From JBBIRM01 sp037441765 (GTDB lineage: Bacteria; Desulfobacterota; BSN033; UBA1163): a stretch of DNA of 9,023 bases. The stretch spans positions 1 to 9,023 of the forward strand of contig JBBIRM010000114.1 of assembly GCA_037441765.1 (NCBI GenBank), written 5' to 3'. Positions 7,395 through 9,023 of the stretch are shown here, one piece after another. A program made the position numbers and the translations under genes. The first letter of the stretch is position 1; each line of letters begins with the position of its first letter. The notes below the pieces were generated by a model that did not search any database, was not told the origin of the DNA, and saw only the letters and a program-made list of their open reading frames with translations.

Positions 7395-8918
7395 TTAATC
7401 CTTTTCCCCTTTCTGAAGTCTTTTGATTTCCTCTTGAATTGCCTTTTCAGCAAGGTCTGGTACCACTTCCTTAACCATCTTTTCTATTCGATCTATGGTG
7501 AGATTCAACATGTTCTGAGTAATCTCAGGAAGAATCTTAATAATAAAATCCTCCATCATGTCCCGAACTCCCTGGGCAATGACCTCTGCCATCTTTTTAT
7601 CCACCATCGCCATAAGAGGTCGGCCCTGCTCTTCTCTGAGGCTTGGCCATTCAACCTCTATGGGTTTCTCAACCCTTTCCCTTTCAAGGGGGACTTCCCT
7701 GGGGGCCATCTCTTCAAAAGGAGCCTCTGTTGTTTGAATCTCTTCTTGCCTTCGCTCTTCAAACCTTTCCTTTGTTGCCTCTTCAAGGGGGCTTACCTCT
7801 TCCTCCCCCAATATTTCCTCAAGAAGTTCCTCTGGGAATTCCTCTTCTGGAAGTTCCTCGAGACGTTCCTCCTCAATTCCTATTGCCTCAATGACTCCTC
7901 GGGAGGGAGGCTCTGCCTTTGGCTCCTCCATGAGGAATGGAGGAAATTCCTGTTCAACCTGAAATCCCTGCTCCATTAAAGGTGTCTCTGTGATTTCACT
8001 GCTAAGTGCTTTTTCAAAATCTTCTAATTCCATATATTTTTCTTCAACCTTCTCTTCGGTGGGAGGACCTTCTACAACTTTTGGTTCTTCCTCCTTAGGC
8101 CATTCCTTTTTAATGTAGGGTTTTAATTTCTCCACTTTATCGAGTATCTCTTGAAGTTCAATCTTTTCAAATATCTCCTCCTCTGGTCCAGCCTCTTTTG
8201 GGATTTTACCCAATTCAAGATCAAACACTTCTGTCTTCTCCTCCTCTTTTGGAAAGAGGTCTAATCCCCTATCAGGGGGTTTTTCTTCTTCTCCAATCGT
8301 ATCCCAAGTCTCGAAGGTAGCCACCTCTCCTAAGGCTTCTGTCTTGGTAGGTGAAACAAACTCATGAATGCTTACTTTCGTCTCCGGTTCTTCAACAACG
8401 TCAACCAGCTCGATGATCTCCTCTCCTTCCTCATCCAATCCCCCTAATAAAATCTCCTCTTCTTTTTCTAAAGAGGGTTCTCGAATATCTGCAAAAGATT
8501 TCCACTCCTCTTTTTCTTCAGAAATCTCTTTCTCCTTCATCCTCATGGCCTCCTCTTCCATCAGTTGATCTACCAGATTAAGCACTTCGTCTTCACGAAG
8601 TGGTTTGGACAAGACCCCATCAACCTTGACTCGTCTTCGATCTTTTTCTGATACATCTTCAAATAGGCTGGCTACGAGGATGAATGGGATATGTTTCGAT
8701 TCAGGGTCTGTTTTAAGAGTCTCACATAGGTCAAGCCCATTTTGATCCCCAAGGTCTACCTCAGAGATTATTAAGTCCGGTTTGAAAAGTTTTGTGCGAA
8801 GTAGGACATCCTCCCCTCTTTCCGAAAAAACGAGACGGTAATCGGTTAATTCAAAGATTCTCTGGTACTCTTCCTGGTTTGATTTATCCGTCACCGCAAC
8901 TAATATCTCTTTGGCCAT
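7395..8918 (-). CDS. Degenerate receiver-domain protein with long acidic disordered region and helical C-terminus
   Basis: The 507-residue product has three parts. Residues 4-122 resemble a CheY-like receiver: ILVAVTD at the start, PDLIISEVDLGDQNG around the phosphorylation site, PFILVAS, and K105 in LSKPL. The phospho-acceptor Asp is replaced by Glu (E53), and the usual Thr/Ser at about 83 is Ala, so normal phosphorylation is unlikely; E53 may mimic the phosphorylated state. Residues about 123-435 are very rich in Glu, Pro and Lys with little predicted order. Residues about 440-502 are amphipathic helices ending in VVPDLAEKAIQEEIKRL, reminiscent of C-terminal helices in deltaproteobacterial receiver proteins and, more loosely, of PopZ. 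No signal peptide, membrane segment or enzyme domain is seen. An upstream GTG (8984) lies inside the promoter spacer, so ATG 8918 with GGAG eight bases before it is chosen. The gene leads the valS operon, 20 bp ahead. Its function is unknown. Confidence 0.85.
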   Translation of the reverse strand: MAKEILVAVTDKSNQEEYQRIFELTDYRLVFSERGEDVLLRTKLFKPDLIISEVDLGDQNGLDLCETLKTDPESKHIPFILVASLFEDVSEKDRRRVKVDGVLSKPLREDEVLNLVDQLMEEEAMRMKEKEISEEKEEWKSFADIREPSLEKEEEILLGGLDEEGEEIIELVDVVEEPETKVSIHEFVSPTKTEALGEVATFETWDTIGEEEKPPDRGLDLFPKEEEKTEVFDLELGKIPKEAGPEEEIFEKIELQEILDKVEKLKPYIKKEWPKEEEPKVVEGPPTEEKVEEKYMELEDFEKALSSEITETPLMEQGFQVEQEFPPFLMEEPKAEPPSRGVIEAIGIEEERLEELPEEEFPEELLEEILGEEEVSPLEEATKERFEERRQEEIQTTEAPFEEMAPREVPLERERVEKPIEVEWPSLREEQGRPLMAMVDKKMAEVIAQGVRDMMEDFIIKILPEITQNMLNLTIDRIEKMVKEVVPDLAEKAIQEEIKRLQKGEKD

Positions 8919-8974
8919 CCTAAGGGCTCCACTAAGGTTGCGAAAAATAGGGGTTTTCCCACTCGTTTTAAAAC

Positions 8975-9003
8975 TTTTTATCACACATAATTACCCTTGT
9001 CAA
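8975..9003 (-). promoter_or_regulatory. Sigma-70-like promoter of the receiver-valS-gatC-gatA operon
   Basis: On the minus strand TTGACA (9003-8998) is a perfect -35 match. It is followed after 17 bp by TAAAAA (8980-8975), which matches four of six bases of the -10 consensus. Transcription would begin near 8968 and leave about 50 bases before the ATG at 8918. A perfect 10-bp palindrome (gttttaaaac) lies just downstream at about 8965-8974 and could be an operator. Initiation is inferred from motif and spacing only. Confidence 0.6.
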
Positions 9004-9023
9004 GAAAATGAAGTGAGACTGTG

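Noticed and set aside
7338..7979. Plus-strand open frame of 213 codons
   Set aside because: It is the Phe/Leu-rich complement of the Glu/Lys-rich minus-strand gene, a compositional shadow with no family features.
8918..8984. GTG at 8984 as the start of the receiver-domain gene
   Set aside because: It lies within the spacer of the predicted promoter, so it would not be in the mRNA. The added 22 residues do not belong to a receiver fold, and ATG 8918 has a ribosome site.

Overview
The window is bacterial chromosome of moderate G+C, with two gene blocks that converge near position 2825. It comes from a draft or metagenomic scaffold, because a run of ten Ns (4945-4954) interrupts one gene. A tungsten-type aldehyde:ferredoxin oxidoreductase with a 16-ligand polyferredoxin partner, a likely selenocysteine codon, indirect tRNA amidation (GatC/GatA) and a receiver-domain protein point to a strict anaerobe. 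Desulfobacterota (deltaproteobacteria in the older sense) or a related anaerobic lineage would fit, but this is inference and no rRNA is present to test it.

Plus strand, 1-2821: an A+T-rich leader with three tandem 10-bp units leads into a polyferredoxin gene, an AOR catalytic subunit gene and cutA. The polyferredoxin frame meets a TGA at 411-413 exactly where a cysteine ligand of the last [4Fe-4S] motif belongs. It then continues in the same frame through the rest of that motif to a TAA at 615-617. Reading the TGA as selenocysteine restores a 179-residue protein with 16 cluster ligands, like the AorA-type wire subunit of multi-subunit AORs. Its end then overlaps the start of the AOR gene. 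This is the main discovery candidate in the window.

Minus strand, 9023-2830: a promoter-like TTGACA/TAAAAA pair precedes a gene for a degenerate receiver domain joined to a long Glu/Pro-rich disordered region and a helical C-terminus. It is followed by valS (split by the N gap), gatC and gatA. Spacing is tight (20 bp and 18 bp) until a 109-bp gap between gatC and gatA, which holds a nested inverted repeat. ValRS and the GatCAB amidotransferase both serve aminoacyl-tRNA synthesis; gatB is not in the window. Only 8 bp separate the cutA and gatA stop codons, so the two transcripts probably run into each other.

The AOR pair would oxidise an aldehyde to the acid and pass electrons through the polyferredoxin to ferredoxin or another acceptor. 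No AorC-like flavin subunit is encoded next to it. No tRNA, rRNA, CRISPR array, transposase or phage gene was seen.
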